Shown: positions 16,706-25,602 of the stretch, piece after piece | Layout of the letters: every line of letters starts with the position of its first letter | Numbering within the stretch: the stretch's first letter is position 1 | Assembly: GCA_964401995.1 (NCBI GenBank) | Contig: CAYOAP010000001.1 | Span: 1-64,000 of the forward strand | Length of the DNA stretch: 64,000 nt | Source: DATCBF01 sp964401995 | Lineage (GTDB): Bacteria > Actinomycetota > Thermoleophilia > Solirubrobacterales > 70-9 | Direction of reading: 5' to 3' | Program-made: the position numbers and the translations under genes | The notes under the pieces: model-generated | Database searches by the model: none | Told to the model about the DNA's origin: nothing | What the model saw: only the letters and a program-made list of their open reading frames with translations

Positions 16706-18064
16706 GTGAGTCCGAGTAAGCGTCAGCGGCCCACGGTGGGCAAGGGAAAAGGAGAGAGCGCGAAAGCGCCCTCGCGTGGCCCTGCGCCGCGCCAGCGCCT
16801 CGCCCTCCTGATCTTCGGCATCGTCTTCGTCGGCCTCTTCGTCGGCTTCGCGATCGCCCAGGGCATCGGCTACCCGACGGTCCCCTCCAACGCGGTCGCG
16901 ATCGTCAAGGGCGTTCCCAGCGACCAGGGCACGATCACCAAGGCCCAGTACGCCAAAGCGGTGGTGCAGACGGCCAAAGCGAGCAAACTCAAAACGACTC
17001 CTAAACCGGGCACCAAAAAATACGAAGAACTGAAGACGACAGCGCTCGGCAGCCTGCTCGACATGGTCTGGATCCAGGGCGAGGCGGAAGAACTCGGGGT
17101 CACGGTGACGCCGAAACAGATCAAAGACGAATTCGAATCGATCAAATCGCAGAACTTCAAAACCGCGGCCGAATACACCGAATTCCTCAAAACCTCGGAC
17201 CTGACCCAGGAAGACATCAATGACCGGGTCAAACTGCAGCTGCTGAGCCAGGAAATTCAGAAACTGCTCGGCGAAAACCCGCCGAAAGCATCCAGCACCG
17301 AAGTCAAGGACTACTACGAAGCGGCGAAGGCGACCCAGTTCACGCAGAAACCGACCCGCGACGTCCTGGTCGTGATCACCAAAACGGAAGCCGCCGGCGA
17401 GAAAGCCAAGGCGCTGCTCGAAAAAGACCCGACGCCCGCGAACTGGAAAAAAGTCGCGAAAAAATACTCGATCGACCCAACCAGCAAAGCCAAAGGCGGC
17501 TTGATCGAAGGACTCAGCGAAGGCGCGACGCCGGAACCGATCAACGGCGCGATCTTCAACGCCCCCAACGCCAAGGTCGAAGGCCTGGTCAAAGGCCCCA
17601 ACGGCTACTACCTCTTCGAGGTCGAGAAATCGACCCCCGAGAAAGTCCAGCCCCTGAAAGAAGTGCAGTCGCAGATCAGCTCGCAGCTGTCGCAGCAGGC
17701 GCAGCAGGAAGTCTTCTCCGAATTCCTCGCCGGCTACAACAGCAAGTGGCAGTCGCGCACGTTCTGCGCTTCCGACTACACGATCTCGCGCTGTGCCAAT
17801 TACAAGGGCTCTGGACATCCCGAAAGCGCCCCGCCGGCCTGCTACGAAGCTAATCCGAAAGGCGGCATTCCCGCCGATTGCCCGGCCCCGGTCCAGCAGC
17901 TGGCGCCAGCTCTGCCGGGGACGATCAGCATCCTGACGCCGAAAGGCACGCCGCTTCCGCAGCGCCCGCAGCCCGAAGGCCTGAAACCGGCAGTCGAAGG
18001 CGAAGTGCCGAGCGTCGCCGGCGCCGTTCCCGGCGCCACCACCGCGCCGCCTCCCTCCGAATAG
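16706..18064 (+). CDS. SurA/PrsA-like peptidyl-prolyl isomerase, membrane anchored
   Basis: This 452-residue protein starts VSPSKRQRPTVGKG, has one membrane helix at about residues 33-53 (LALLIFGIVFVGLFVGFAIA), a SurA_N-like helical region rich in lysine, and a parvulin rotamase domain (about 210-310: RDVLVVITKTEAAGEKAK through PNGYYLFEVEK). The C-terminus is proline-rich and may be disordered. It probably folds exported proteins on the outer face of the membrane. GAA and AAA codons are far more frequent than in neighbouring genes such as mfd and eno. Confidence 0.82.
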   Translation: MSPSKRQRPTVGKGKGESAKAPSRGPAPRQRLALLIFGIVFVGLFVGFAIAQGIGYPTVPSNAVAIVKGVPSDQGTITKAQYAKAVVQTAKASKLKTTPKPGTKKYEELKTTALGSLLDMVWIQGEAEELGVTVTPKQIKDEFESIKSQNFKTAAEYTEFLKTSDLTQEDINDRVKLQLLSQEIQKLLGENPPKASSTEVKDYYEAAKATQFTQKPTRDVLVVITKTEAAGEKAKALLEKDPTPANWKKVAKKYSIDPTSKAKGGLIEGLSEGATPEPINGAIFNAPNAKVEGLVKGPNGYYLFEVEKSTPEKVQPLKEVQSQISSQLSQQAQQEVFSEFLAGYNSKWQSRTFCASDYTISRCANYKGSGHPESAPPACYEANPKGGIPADCPAPVQQLAPALPGTISILTPKGTPLPQRPQPEGLKPAVEGEVPSVAGAVPGATTAPPPSE

Positions 18065-18092
18065 CCGCCCTCCGGCCCGCCGCCCCTCCGGT

Positions 18093-18098
18093 TAGACT
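18093..18098 (+). promoter_or_regulatory. Candidate -10 box (eno)
   Basis: TAGACT lies 9 bases before the GTG start of eno, with no Shine-Dalgarno sequence between. Confidence 0.5.
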
Positions 18099-18107
18099 GC
18101 CGCGCCC

Positions 18108-19403
18108 GTGAGTTCAATCTCCAGCATTCACGCGCGCCAGATTCTCGACTCTCGCGGCAACCCGACGGTCGAGGTCGAAGTCGTCCTCGAGTCCGGCGCC
18201 AGGGGTCTTGCCGCGGTGCCTTCCGGCGCCTCGACCGGCGAGTTCGAGGCGGTCGAGCTGCGCGACGGGGGCGATGCCTGGGCCGGCAAGGGCGTCTCAC
18301 GCGCGGTCGGCCACGTCAACGGTGAGATCGCCGCCGCCCTGACCGGCGCCCGCGCTGCCGAGCAGGGGGCGCTCGACCAGACGATGATCGAGCTTGACGG
18401 CACCTCCAACAAGGGCCGGCTCGGCGCCAACGCGATCCTCGGCGTCTCCTTGGCCGCCGCCAAGGCCGCCGCCGCCGATTCCGGCCAGCCGCTCTACCGC
18501 TACCTGGCCGAGCTCTACGGAGGCGGGGAGCCGATCCTGCTGCCGGTGCCGATGATGAACGTGCTCAACGGCGGCGCCCACGCCGACAACTCGGTCGACT
18601 TCCAGGAGTTCATGGTCGTCCCGGCCGGCGCGGGCAGCTTCTCAGAGTGCTTGCGGATCGGCACCGAGGTCTTCCACGCTTTGAAGAAGAGCCTTGCCTC
18701 CAAGGGCCTCTCGACCGCCGGCGGCGACGAGGGGGGTTTCGCCCCCGACCTCGAGTCCAACGAGGCGGCGCTGCAGGCCGTGCTGGCCGGGGTCGAGGCC
18801 GCCGGCTACGAGCCCGGGTCCGATGTCTTCATTGCCCTCGACCCTGCCACCAGCGAGGTCTTCGAGGACGGCGCCTACGTGCTCGAGCACGAGGGCCGCT
18901 CGCTCACCCCGGCCGAGATGGCCGCCTACTGGGAGGACGCCTGCTCGCGCTACCCGATCCTCTCGATCGAGGATGGGATGGACGAGGAGGATTGGGATGG
19001 CTGGGGGCTGCTGACCGGGCGCATCGGCGATCGGGTCCAGCTTGTCGGCGACGATCTCTTCGTCACCAACCCGGAACGGCTGCGCCGTGGGATCGACCTC
19101 GGCGTCGGCAACTCGATCCTGGTCAAGGTCAACCAGATCGGCACCCTGACCGAGACCCTGGAGGCGATCCGGATCGCGCGCGAGGCCGGCTACACAGCAG
19201 TCATCTCGCATCGCTCCGGTGAGACCGAAGACACGACGATCGCCGACCTCGCCGTCGCCACCGGCGCCGGGCAGATCAAGACCGGCGCTCCCTCACGCTC
19301 AGACCGCGTCGCCAAGTACAACCGCTTGCTGCGAATCGAGGAGGAATTGGGCGACAGCGCCGAGTTCCCGGGCTTGCAGGCCTTCGTCCAGCGGTCCAGT
19401 TAG
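18108..19403 (+). CDS. eno: Enolase
   Basis: This 431-residue glycolytic enzyme interconverts 2-phosphoglycerate and phosphoenolpyruvate. It shows ARQILDSRGNPTVEVEV, GASTGEFEAVELRDG, GDEGGFAPDL, the metal ligand segment PILSIEDGMDEEDWDGW, the catalytic lysine in LVKVNQIG and SHRSGETEDT. Length and motifs are complete. eno followed by ftsB is the usual actinobacterial order. Confidence 0.98.
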   Translation: MSSISSIHARQILDSRGNPTVEVEVVLESGARGLAAVPSGASTGEFEAVELRDGGDAWAGKGVSRAVGHVNGEIAAALTGARAAEQGALDQTMIELDGTSNKGRLGANAILGVSLAAAKAAAADSGQPLYRYLAELYGGGEPILLPVPMMNVLNGGAHADNSVDFQEFMVVPAGAGSFSECLRIGTEVFHALKKSLASKGLSTAGGDEGGFAPDLESNEAALQAVLAGVEAAGYEPGSDVFIALDPATSEVFEDGAYVLEHEGRSLTPAEMAAYWEDACSRYPILSIEDGMDEEDWDGWGLLTGRIGDRVQLVGDDLFVTNPERLRRGIDLGVGNSILVKVNQIGTLTETLEAIRIAREAGYTAVISHRSGETEDTTIADLAVATGAGQIKTGAPSRSDRVAKYNRLLRIEEELGDSAEFPGLQAFVQRSS

Positions 19404-19417
19404 TGAAGGAAAGCGAG

Positions 19418-19439
19418 GCCCGGCCGCAAAGGACCGGGC
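19418..19439 (+). promoter_or_regulatory. GC hairpin immediately before the ftsB start
   Basis: GCCCGG at 19418-19423 pairs with CCGGGC at 19434-19439, directly against the ATG at 19440. It could lower translation initiation or act as a weak attenuator between eno and ftsB. Confidence 0.35.
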
Positions 19440-19805
19440 ATGGCAGTACGCGCCCACGCCGGCTCAGCGACGGCTTCCAGGGCCCGCCGTCGCCCCGCCG
19501 CCCGCAAACGGCCAGGTGCTCGCCAGGGCGCAAGCCGCGTCAACTGGGAGCGGGTCGGCCGGGTCGCGCTGACACTCGTGCTTGCTGCCGTCCTCTATTC
19601 CTACCTCAACCCGGCGATCAATTTCGTCAAGACCTACACGGCGACGACCGCCGCCAAAATCCAGCTTCACGAAGCGCAGCGGGAAAACACCCATCTCCAC
19701 CACCGGATCCAGCAGTCGGGAGATCCGATCGTGATCGATCGCGAAGCGCGCGCCCAGGGGATGACCGCCCCGGAAGAGACCCCAATGGTGGTCGACGGCC
19801 TCTAG
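19440..19805 (+). CDS. ftsB: FtsB/DivIC family septum formation protein
   Basis: This 121-residue protein has a basic cytoplasmic N-terminus, one membrane helix (VGRVALTLVLAAVLYSYL, about residues 39-57), a short coiled coil (IQLHEAQRENTHLHHRIQQ) and the DPIVIDREARAQGMTAPEE tail typical of DivIC/FtsB. It links FtsL and FtsQ in the divisome. It sits just downstream of eno, as in other actinobacteria. Confidence 0.88.
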   Translation: MAVRAHAGSATASRARRRPAARKRPGARQGASRVNWERVGRVALTLVLAAVLYSYLNPAINFVKTYTATTAAKIQLHEAQRENTHLHHRIQQSGDPIVIDREARAQGMTAPEETPMVVDGL

Positions 19806-19820
19806 TTCAGAATTGCCCCG

Positions 19821-21989
19821 GTGGTTAGCGCCGGCTCCTACATCCTCAGCGCCCTTGAGCTGGCCGTCCTGGCCTTGGCCCTTGGGTTCAGCGCCTTTCG
19901 CCTGAGAAGCCGACTGATACCTGCCTGGGCTGGAGCCCCGGCTCGATTGGTCGAGGCGATCGCCGGCATCGCCTTCCTAATCTGGATCAGCGAGGTGCTT
20001 GGGGCGGTCGGGCTCTTCTATGGCTGGGCTGTGGTCGGATCGGCAGTGCTCTTGGCGGTTGGCGTGGGCGCCTGGCCGCGGAGGGAGAGGCCTTCGGCGC
20101 CTGGACCGAGCGCGCCGCCGGTTCATTGGCTGGCGATGCTCGTGACCGTCGGGGTCGTCGCGCTCGTGGTTGCCCACTGGGGCTTGACGACCAAGGATGC
20201 GCTCGACCGGGGGATCTTCAACTTCGACAGCCTCTGGTACCACCTTCCGTTTGCTGTGGACATGGTGCAGAGCCATTCCGTTACCGGGATGCATTACGTC
20301 GACACGGTCTTCACGAACTGGTTCTATCCGCAGAACTCCGAGTTACTGCACGCGGTGGGGATCGCTCTGGTCCACAGGGACACGCTTTCGTTGTTTCTGA
20401 ACTTCGGGTGGTTGGCAGTTGCCTTCCTTTCCGCCTGGTGCATCGGGCGGCCCTATGGGCGTGGGCCATTGACGGTCACGGCTGCCGCGCTGCTGCTTGA
20501 GAGCCACATCCTGATCGTCAGGGAGCCGGCGGCCGCCAAGAACGATCTGGTTGCCGCCGCGTTGCTGCTGGCGGCTATCGCGATCCTGGTCAATGCCTGG
20601 GCGGAGCAGCGGGCGTCTGCGGGGGAGGGGGAGAAGGCCTCCTTGCCAGTCGGCTGGCCGCTTGCCGCCGCTGGGCTGGCGGTTGGGCTTGCCGCTGGGA
20701 CCAAGGTGACGGTGCTGGCGATGGCCGCCGCCCTGACGGTCGCGGTGATCGTGCTGGCGCCGGCGGGACGGCGCTGGGCGGCTGCGGGCTGGTGGTTTGT
20801 GCCGGGTCTGCTCGGCGGCGGCTTCTGGTATCTGCGCAACCTCGTCGTCGCCGGCAACCCGCTGCCCGAGATCGAACATCTGGGGCCGATCTCGTTGCCG
20901 CACCCCGCCCACCTGCAGACGGCGCGGCCGGACTTCAGCATCGCCCACTACGCGACCGACACCGGCGTCTGGCGCGATTACTTCGGGCCGGGGCTGCACC
21001 ACGCTTTCGGCGGCCTCTGGCCGCTGGTCGTGCTCGGCGCGCTCCTCGGCGCGGTGCTGGCGGCAGGATGGGGGCGAGACCGCATTGTCCGCTGGATCGG
21101 GGGTGTCGCTCTCTTCGGCCTCATCGCCTACCTGTTCACGCCGCTCAGCGCAGCCGGCCCCGACGGCGCGCCCGATGCCTTCGCGATCAACATCCGCTAC
21201 CTCTACGCGGCCCTGCTCGCCTCTCTGGCCCTGCTGCCGCTGGCGCGCGGGCTTGAGAGCGAGCGGCGCCGCTGGATCATGCTCGGCGCCCTGCTCGCCG
21301 TCCTCGTGCTCACCAGCCGCTCCGACGCCGTCCTCCGCGACCCCTCGCGCCTCTTCGGCATCGCCCTCGCCTGCCTCTTGGTCCTGGCCCCGGCCGCCCT
21401 GCTGCTGGCGCGGTCGCGGGGGGCCGGGCGGGTGACCGTAACCGCCGGCTTCGCCGCCCTCGCGGTTGTGGCGGTCGCGATCGGCTACCCGGTCGAGCGC
21501 CACTACCTGCGCGAACGCTTCCGCGATCAGGCAGCGGCGACGAGCATCCCCGGGATGGATCTCAACTCGGCTTACCGCTGGGCCCGCGACACCAGCGGCC
21601 TGCGGATCGGCCTCGCCGGCACCAGCGCCGGCTTCGCCCAGTACGGCTTCTACGGGACTGATCTCTCCAACCGCGTCATCTACCTGGGCGAAAAGGGCCC
21701 GCACGGCGCCTTCAACGCGATCCCCACCTGCCGCGCCTTCCGCACGGCGGTCAACGAAGCTGAACTCGACTACCTGGTCACCGCGCCCTTCCTCAACTTC
21801 ATCCACCCCGGCAGCCCGATCGCCTCGCCGGAGGCGCGCTGGCTGCGCAACGAGCCCTCGGTGACGCCGGTCGACCGTGAAGGCCAGGTCACGGTCTGGA
21901 AGATCCCGCACGGACTCGAACTGGACCCACTGGCCTGCGGCCCCGTCAACGCTCCTCTGCGCCAGATCCCCAACGCGCCCGGCGCGTAA
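19821..21989 (+). CDS. Polytopic membrane glycosyltransferase-like protein (GT-C fold)
   Basis: This 722-residue protein has about 12-14 membrane helices and a first extracytoplasmic loop with TKDALDRGIFNFDSLWYHLP, where the acidic residues resemble the catalytic aspartates of GT-C (ArnT/PMT-like) transferases. A C-terminal soluble region of about 150 residues follows the last helix. It probably uses a polyprenyl-phosphate sugar to modify a cell-surface polymer, but no specific family signature confirms this. GTG 19821 is the start, 15 bases after ftsB. Confidence 0.6.
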   Translation: MVSAGSYILSALELAVLALALGFSAFRLRSRLIPAWAGAPARLVEAIAGIAFLIWISEVLGAVGLFYGWAVVGSAVLLAVGVGAWPRRERPSAPGPSAPPVHWLAMLVTVGVVALVVAHWGLTTKDALDRGIFNFDSLWYHLPFAVDMVQSHSVTGMHYVDTVFTNWFYPQNSELLHAVGIALVHRDTLSLFLNFGWLAVAFLSAWCIGRPYGRGPLTVTAAALLLESHILIVREPAAAKNDLVAAALLLAAIAILVNAWAEQRASAGEGEKASLPVGWPLAAAGLAVGLAAGTKVTVLAMAAALTVAVIVLAPAGRRWAAAGWWFVPGLLGGGFWYLRNLVVAGNPLPEIEHLGPISLPHPAHLQTARPDFSIAHYATDTGVWRDYFGPGLHHAFGGLWPLVVLGALLGAVLAAGWGRDRIVRWIGGVALFGLIAYLFTPLSAAGPDGAPDAFAINIRYLYAALLASLALLPLARGLESERRRWIMLGALLAVLVLTSRSDAVLRDPSRLFGIALACLLVLAPAALLLARSRGAGRVTVTAGFAALAVVAVAIGYPVERHYLRERFRDQAAATSIPGMDLNSAYRWARDTSGLRIGLAGTSAGFAQYGFYGTDLSNRVIYLGEKGPHGAFNAIPTCRAFRTAVNEAELDYLVTAPFLNFIHPGSPIASPEARWLRNEPSVTPVDREGQVTVWKIPHGLELDPLACGPVNAPLRQIPNAPGA

Positions 21990-21992
21990 TCT
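21987..21992 (+). promoter_or_regulatory. Candidate -10 box overlapping a stop codon
   Basis: TAATCT overlaps the TAA stop of the upstream gene and lies 7 bases before GTG 22000. Confidence 0.45.
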
Positions 21993-21999
21993 CAGCGGC

Positions 22000-22332
22000 G
22001 TGAGCTATCCGATCGAGAACGGCCTTTATCAGTGGGAGGAGGGTTGGCGCTCTTACCAGGCGCTGGCTGACGACCCGCCGCTGCGCCGCCGTGCCGACCG
22101 GGTTGTGGCTGCGGTTCGCGACGAGTTGCAGCGGCGGCTGGGGCCGACCTTTCGGGCCGCGGACCTGGCCGATGTCTATGGCAGCGGGACCGACTGGTGC
22201 CAGCAGGTGGCGCTGGAAACCGACCCTGGGGCCGAGATCGACCCGACGATGCTGGCCGACGCGGCCTTCTGGCTCTACCTGCGCGTCGCCGGCGACTTCG
22301 CCGGCGGCCGCGTGGTCGTTCTGGACGAATAG
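22000..22332 (+). CDS. Conserved hypothetical protein, 110 residues
   Basis: A soluble small protein beginning VSYPIENGLYQWEEGWRSYQ with a predicted mostly helical fold and a C-terminal segment LYLRVAGDFAGGRVVVLDE. I do not recognise a family. The GTG start at 22000 is chosen because a TANNNT box precedes it by 7 bases. It converges with the next reverse-strand gene. Confidence 0.65.
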   Translation: MSYPIENGLYQWEEGWRSYQALADDPPLRRRADRVVAAVRDELQRRLGPTFRAADLADVYGSGTDWCQQVALETDPGAEIDPTMLADAAFWLYLRVAGDFAGGRVVVLDE

Positions 22333-22348
22333 GAGCGGCTAGCGCCGC

Positions 22349-22921
22349 TCAGTCGTCGTCGCCGTCGCTGCTAGCGCCGCCGCCCGAGTTGGCGGGCTCA
22401 GGCGCGCCAGGACGCCGGATCACGATCTGATCGGCGTCGATCCGCACCGTGACCTCACGCTGCCCGGCCCAGTGCTCGGAGTAGACGGGGTTGTCTTTGA
22501 CCGAAGGGTCGAGCCAGAGGCCGTAGCCGTCGGTCTCGCCGTGGTCGAAAGTTGCCTCAAGCTCTTTGCGGCGGCCGCGGCCGCCACGCCTGCCGCGGCG
22601 GCGCCTGCGGCGGGGGCGGCCCTCGCCACCCTCGGAGTCCGCGTCGCCCTCGTCGGAGTCGGCGTCCTCATCCTCATTCTCGTCCTCCTCGACAACCTCC
22701 TCGACCGTGGCCGCTTCGATCTCGGCTTCGATCTCGTCGCGGAGGTCGATTTCGCTGGAGCCCGACTCCTCGTCATCGGGGGTGAGCCCGTGCTGGTTGC
22801 GGAACTCGCGCAGTTCACTGGCGCTGACTTCGAGCTGATGCGCGATCCAAGGATCGGTCCGCCCCTGGCGAACCCAGGCGCGGATCTGGTTGAGCTGCGG
22901 CTTCAGAGAGCGTCTGGCCAT
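22349..22921 (-). CDS. Hypothetical protein with acidic and arginine-rich blocks
   Basis: This 190-residue protein has three parts. Residues 1-45 look like a small helical DNA- or protein-binding module (SLKPQLNQIRAWVRQGRTD, then HQLEVSASELREFRNQHGL). Residues 50-100 are almost entirely acidic (Glu/Asp with few others), followed by a block of about 20 residues that is nearly all Arg and Gly. The last 80 residues form a conserved-looking beta region (YGLWLDPSVKDNPVYSEHW). The Arg-Gly block suggests RNA or DNA binding. No family is recognised. Confidence 0.65.
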   Translation of the reverse strand: MARRSLKPQLNQIRAWVRQGRTDPWIAHQLEVSASELREFRNQHGLTPDDEESGSSEIDLRDEIEAEIEAATVEEVVEEDENEDEDADSDEGDADSEGGEGRPRRRRRRGRRGGRGRRKELEATFDHGETDGYGLWLDPSVKDNPVYSEHWAGQREVTVRIDADQIVIRRPGAPEPANSGGGASSDGDDD

Positions 22922-22964
22922 CGGCGGGCGAGTCTATTCAACCGGGGGGTTCGTCGGCGCGTCG

Positions 22965-23204
22965 CTAGGACATCAGGAACGCGAGCGCCTCGAACATCGA
23001 GACGACGACGACGGCCACGGTGACGGTCAGGCAGACGGCGAGGACGCTGAAGCGGACCTTGCCCTGCTGCTCGGTACGGGTGATGCGACGCGCCCGCGAG
23101 CGGTTGGCGGCGCGGGCGCGCAGCTGCTCACGACGACGACGCTCAAGCGCTGTCTCCTGCTCGAAGGCAGACTCGAACTGGTTGATGCTCTGACGCATTC
23201 GCAT
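22965..23204 (-). CDS. Small protein with coiled coil and one membrane helix
   Basis: About 79 residues: MRMRQSINQFESAFEQETAL, then an arginine-rich helical stretch, then a membrane helix (FSVLAVCLTVTVAVVVVSMF) at the C-terminus. It is a predicted tail-anchored protein. ATG 23204 is chosen; ATG 23198 is equally possible, and the frame is open to 23243. No family recognised. Confidence 0.55.
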   Translation of the reverse strand: MRMRQSINQFESAFEQETALERRRREQLRARAANRSRARRITRTEQQGKVRFSVLAVCLTVTVAVVVVSMFEALAFLMS

Positions 23205-23258
23205 AAAGAGAAGGCCCCAAAGGGCCGTGCGGCACCGTAGCAAAGCTCAGCCAGGGTT

Positions 23259-23777
23259 TCAGGCAGGACAGGCGCCCCAGAGGCCGCGGCCGGCCTGCGC
23301 CGCGCCCAGCTCGAGCCGCCGAAAGAGCGGCGCGAAGCGGTTATTCGGCGGGATCGTCAGCGTCCTGGCCAGGCCCCGCCGGACCAGCATCGCGTTGACG
23401 AAGCGGTGGTCGAGGTAGACGTAGGCGAGCAGCCGGCCATAGATGTCGCGGGGTTCGGCGCCGAAGACCAGCCGCACCCAGCGGTGTTCGACCAGGTGGT
23501 GGTCGAAGCTCGACGCCCGCGGCCCGAAGCACTGCACCGGGGTGTCGGGCTTGACCGTCTCCGGCGTGTCGACGCCGATGTAGCGGACGTACTCGTCCTC
23601 GCCGCCGATCCGGGCTTCGATCGTGTCGCCGTCGACCGCCCGCACCACGTAGGCCCTGACGCTGGCCGGCGCCTCGGCTCCCGGCGAGCCGCCGAGGCTG
23701 GGGCGCAGCACGACCAGGGCAGCGACGACCAGCAGCGCCAGGCTGCCGATCGATCTGCCTCTTAGATGTCCCTGCAC
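23259..23777 (-). CDS. Thermonuclease (SNase-like) family protein, exported
   Basis: This 172-residue protein has an N-terminal signal or anchor helix (SLALLVVAALVVLRPSLG) and an SNase domain: VDGDTIEARIGG, RYIGVDTPETV with the catalytic Arg/Asp/Glu set, and DIYGRLLAYVYL with the second arginine. Such enzymes cut DNA and RNA outside the cell with calcium. A single cysteine pair (CFG and WGAC) could form a disulfide. Confidence 0.88.
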   Translation of the reverse strand: MQGHLRGRSIGSLALLVVAALVVLRPSLGGSPGAEAPASVRAYVVRAVDGDTIEARIGGEDEYVRYIGVDTPETVKPDTPVQCFGPRASSFDHHLVEHRWVRLVFGAEPRDIYGRLLAYVYLDHRFVNAMLVRRGLARTLTIPPNNRFAPLFRRLELGAAQAGRGLWGACPA

Positions 23778-23821
23778 CCCCTCTTAAGGGCACAGGGGCG
23801 GAAACTCTCCCCCCAGCGCGC

Positions 23822-24742
23822 CTAGGGCGTGCGCTGGACGTTGGCGAGCAGGGTCTCCTTGATCTGGGCGACGATCTCCAGGGCCTCGCTCCACTCGCGC
23901 TGCCAGACGTTGCGGCCGAAGATGACGCCGGAGCCGCCGGCCCCCATGATCTCGCCGGTGTGCTTGAGGACCGTCTCGTCGTCGACCTTGGAGCCGCCCG
24001 AGAGCACGACCAGGGCGCGGCCGGCGGAGGCGACGCAGTGCTGGATCGCTTCCTCCTGCGTCACTTCCATCTCGTTATAAGGAGCGGGGGCGTCCTTGTC
24101 CTTGGCGGGGTCGATCTTCGGCATGTTGAGCTTGACCACGTCGGCGCCCATCTCCATCGCCATCCGCGCCGCGTAGTCAATCGCGTAGAACGAGTTGGCG
24201 CCGCCCTTGGCGTCGACCGCTTCGCCGCGCGGGTAGGACCAGACGATCAGCGGCATCCCGAAGCGGTCGCAGTCCTGGCGCACCTGGCGCAACTGGGCGA
24301 GGTCCTCGTCCTGGCGCGGCGAGCCGACGTAGAGGGTGTAGCCGACCGCGTCGGCGCCGAGCCGGACCGCGTCCTCGACCGAGGAGTTGCAGGTCGAGAA
24401 AGACTTGGCCGATGAGGGGATGTCGGTCTTGCCGTTGACCTTGAGGATCAACGGCACCTGGCCGGCGTAGTCGGGGTAGTACTTCTCGGCCATGCCGATC
24501 TGGCAGGCGAGCGCCGAGTAGCCGGCCTCCGCCGCGAGGCGGAACTGGTAGTCGGGGTCCTTCGAAGCCGGGTTGGGGAAGAAGTCGCGCGGCCCGTGCT
24601 CGATGCCCTGGTCGATCGGCAGCAGCATCAGGGTGCCCTGGCCGGGGCCGAACTCGAACAGCAGCCGGTGCAGGCGGGCTCGTTTGCCGGCGGGCAGGGT
24701 CTGGAGCAGTGATTTCTGCTCGCTCAGGCTCTTCACTTCCAC
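23822..24742 (-). CDS. Class I fructose-bisphosphate aldolase, DhnA/FbaB type
   Basis: This 306-residue protein resembles archaeal-type class I aldolases: LLPIDQGIEHGPRDFFPNP, LILKVNGKTDI, PLIVWSYPRG, DVVKLNMPKIDP with the Schiff-base lysine, and LVVLSGGSKVDDETVLKHTG. It splits fructose 1,6-bisphosphate in glycolysis or condenses trioses in gluconeogenesis. It diverges from the zinc-ribbon membrane gene, with 92 bases holding promoters for both. Confidence 0.9.
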   Translation of the reverse strand: MEVKSLSEQKSLLQTLPAGKRARLHRLLFEFGPGQGTLMLLPIDQGIEHGPRDFFPNPASKDPDYQFRLAAEAGYSALACQIGMAEKYYPDYAGQVPLILKVNGKTDIPSSAKSFSTCNSSVEDAVRLGADAVGYTLYVGSPRQDEDLAQLRQVRQDCDRFGMPLIVWSYPRGEAVDAKGGANSFYAIDYAARMAMEMGADVVKLNMPKIDPAKDKDAPAPYNEMEVTQEEAIQHCVASAGRALVVLSGGSKVDDETVLKHTGEIMGAGGSGVIFGRNVWQREWSEALEIVAQIKETLLANVQRTP

Positions 24743-24819
24743 GCGGTTTCCTCCTCAGGGACGGGTGCGCCCGCAGTATGCCATCGGAGCGCGGTTATGA
24801 GCGGTTGGGGCGAGGGGTC

Positions 24820-24825
24820 TATTCT
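24820..24825 (+). promoter_or_regulatory. Candidate -10 box (zinc-ribbon rhomboid-like gene)
   Basis: TATTCT lies 9 bases before ATG 24835, the same arrangement as at rplY and eno. Confidence 0.45.
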
Positions 24826-24834
24826 CGTTTAACC

Positions 24835-25599
24835 ATGAGCGAGACTGAGCTCAGCGTCATCTGCAAGAACTGCGGCTCCGAGGTCAGTCCTTACGTAACC
24901 GAGTGCCCGTACTGCGGCGCTCGCCTGCGTAAGCGGGCGCCGAAGCTGGAGCGGCGCGGCGACGCGCTCGAGGCAAAGGTCTCGCGGCGCAGCAGGCCAC
25001 GCCTGCTCAAACGCAAAGGGGGCGACTCGGCGGCCCCGTTCCGCCCCTACGCGACGCTGGCCGTGATCCTCGGCTCGGCCGCCCTGCTCCTGATTCAGAA
25101 GGCGACCGGTGGCACCCTCTTCGACTTCGGCGGCCTGGTCGTGCCCTTCCAGGGCGACTGGTGGCGCTACTTCACCGCCCCCTTCGCCTACGTCGACATC
25201 GGCTACCTGTTCGTCGTCAGCGTCGGCCTCGCGATCTTCTCGATCAGCCTCGAGCGACGCCTCGGCAGCGCCCCGACCGCCGTCCTCCTGCTTGCCTGCG
25301 GCTCGTTGGGAGTGCTCGCTGCCGGCGGGATCGCCAGCGCCCAGGGCGAAATCACGGTGATCGCCGGCGGCAACGGGATGGCGCTCGGCGCGGTCGCCGC
25401 CTGGTTCGCGATCCGCCGCTCCGAGGCCCACCACTCGATTGAGCAGGAGTACGACCTAATCGGGGTCGCGGTCGCCGCCGCGGTCCTGATCGCGCTGCCG
25501 GTCTTCGCCCCCACCGCGGACGTCTTCGCCGGCCTGGTCGGTGGCGCCGTCGGTGGCCTGGCCGGCCTTGCCGCTTCGGCGCTGCACCCCTCCGAATAG
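24835..25599 (+). CDS. Zinc-ribbon protein with a rhomboid-like membrane domain lacking catalytic residues
   Basis: This 254-residue protein starts with a zinc ribbon (CKNCGSEVSPYVTECPYCGA, two CxxC pairs) and then has about six membrane helices with rhomboid-like features: a WWRYFTAPFAYVD loop and a glycine-rich helix 4. The usual catalytic GxSG reads GGNGMALG and the usual histidine helix reads DVFAGLVGGAVGGL. The Ser-His dyad is absent, so it is probably a non-proteolytic rhomboid-like protein that binds membrane clients. The frame is open upstream, but ATG 24835 follows a -10-like box. Confidence 0.75.
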   Translation: MSETELSVICKNCGSEVSPYVTECPYCGARLRKRAPKLERRGDALEAKVSRRSRPRLLKRKGGDSAAPFRPYATLAVILGSAALLLIQKATGGTLFDFGGLVVPFQGDWWRYFTAPFAYVDIGYLFVVSVGLAIFSISLERRLGSAPTAVLLLACGSLGVLAAGGIASAQGEITVIAGGNGMALGAVAAWFAIRRSEAHHSIEQEYDLIGVAVAAAVLIALPVFAPTADVFAGLVGGAVGGLAGLAASALHPSE

Positions 25600-25602
25600 C
25601 CT

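Noticed and set aside
13556..17818. A 1420-codon open frame on the reverse strand opposite mfd and the SurA-like gene
   Set aside because: Long antisense frames are expected in very GC-rich genes. The sense strand encodes complete Mfd and SurA-like proteins, and the antisense product is low-complexity Asp/Arg/Leu-rich sequence.
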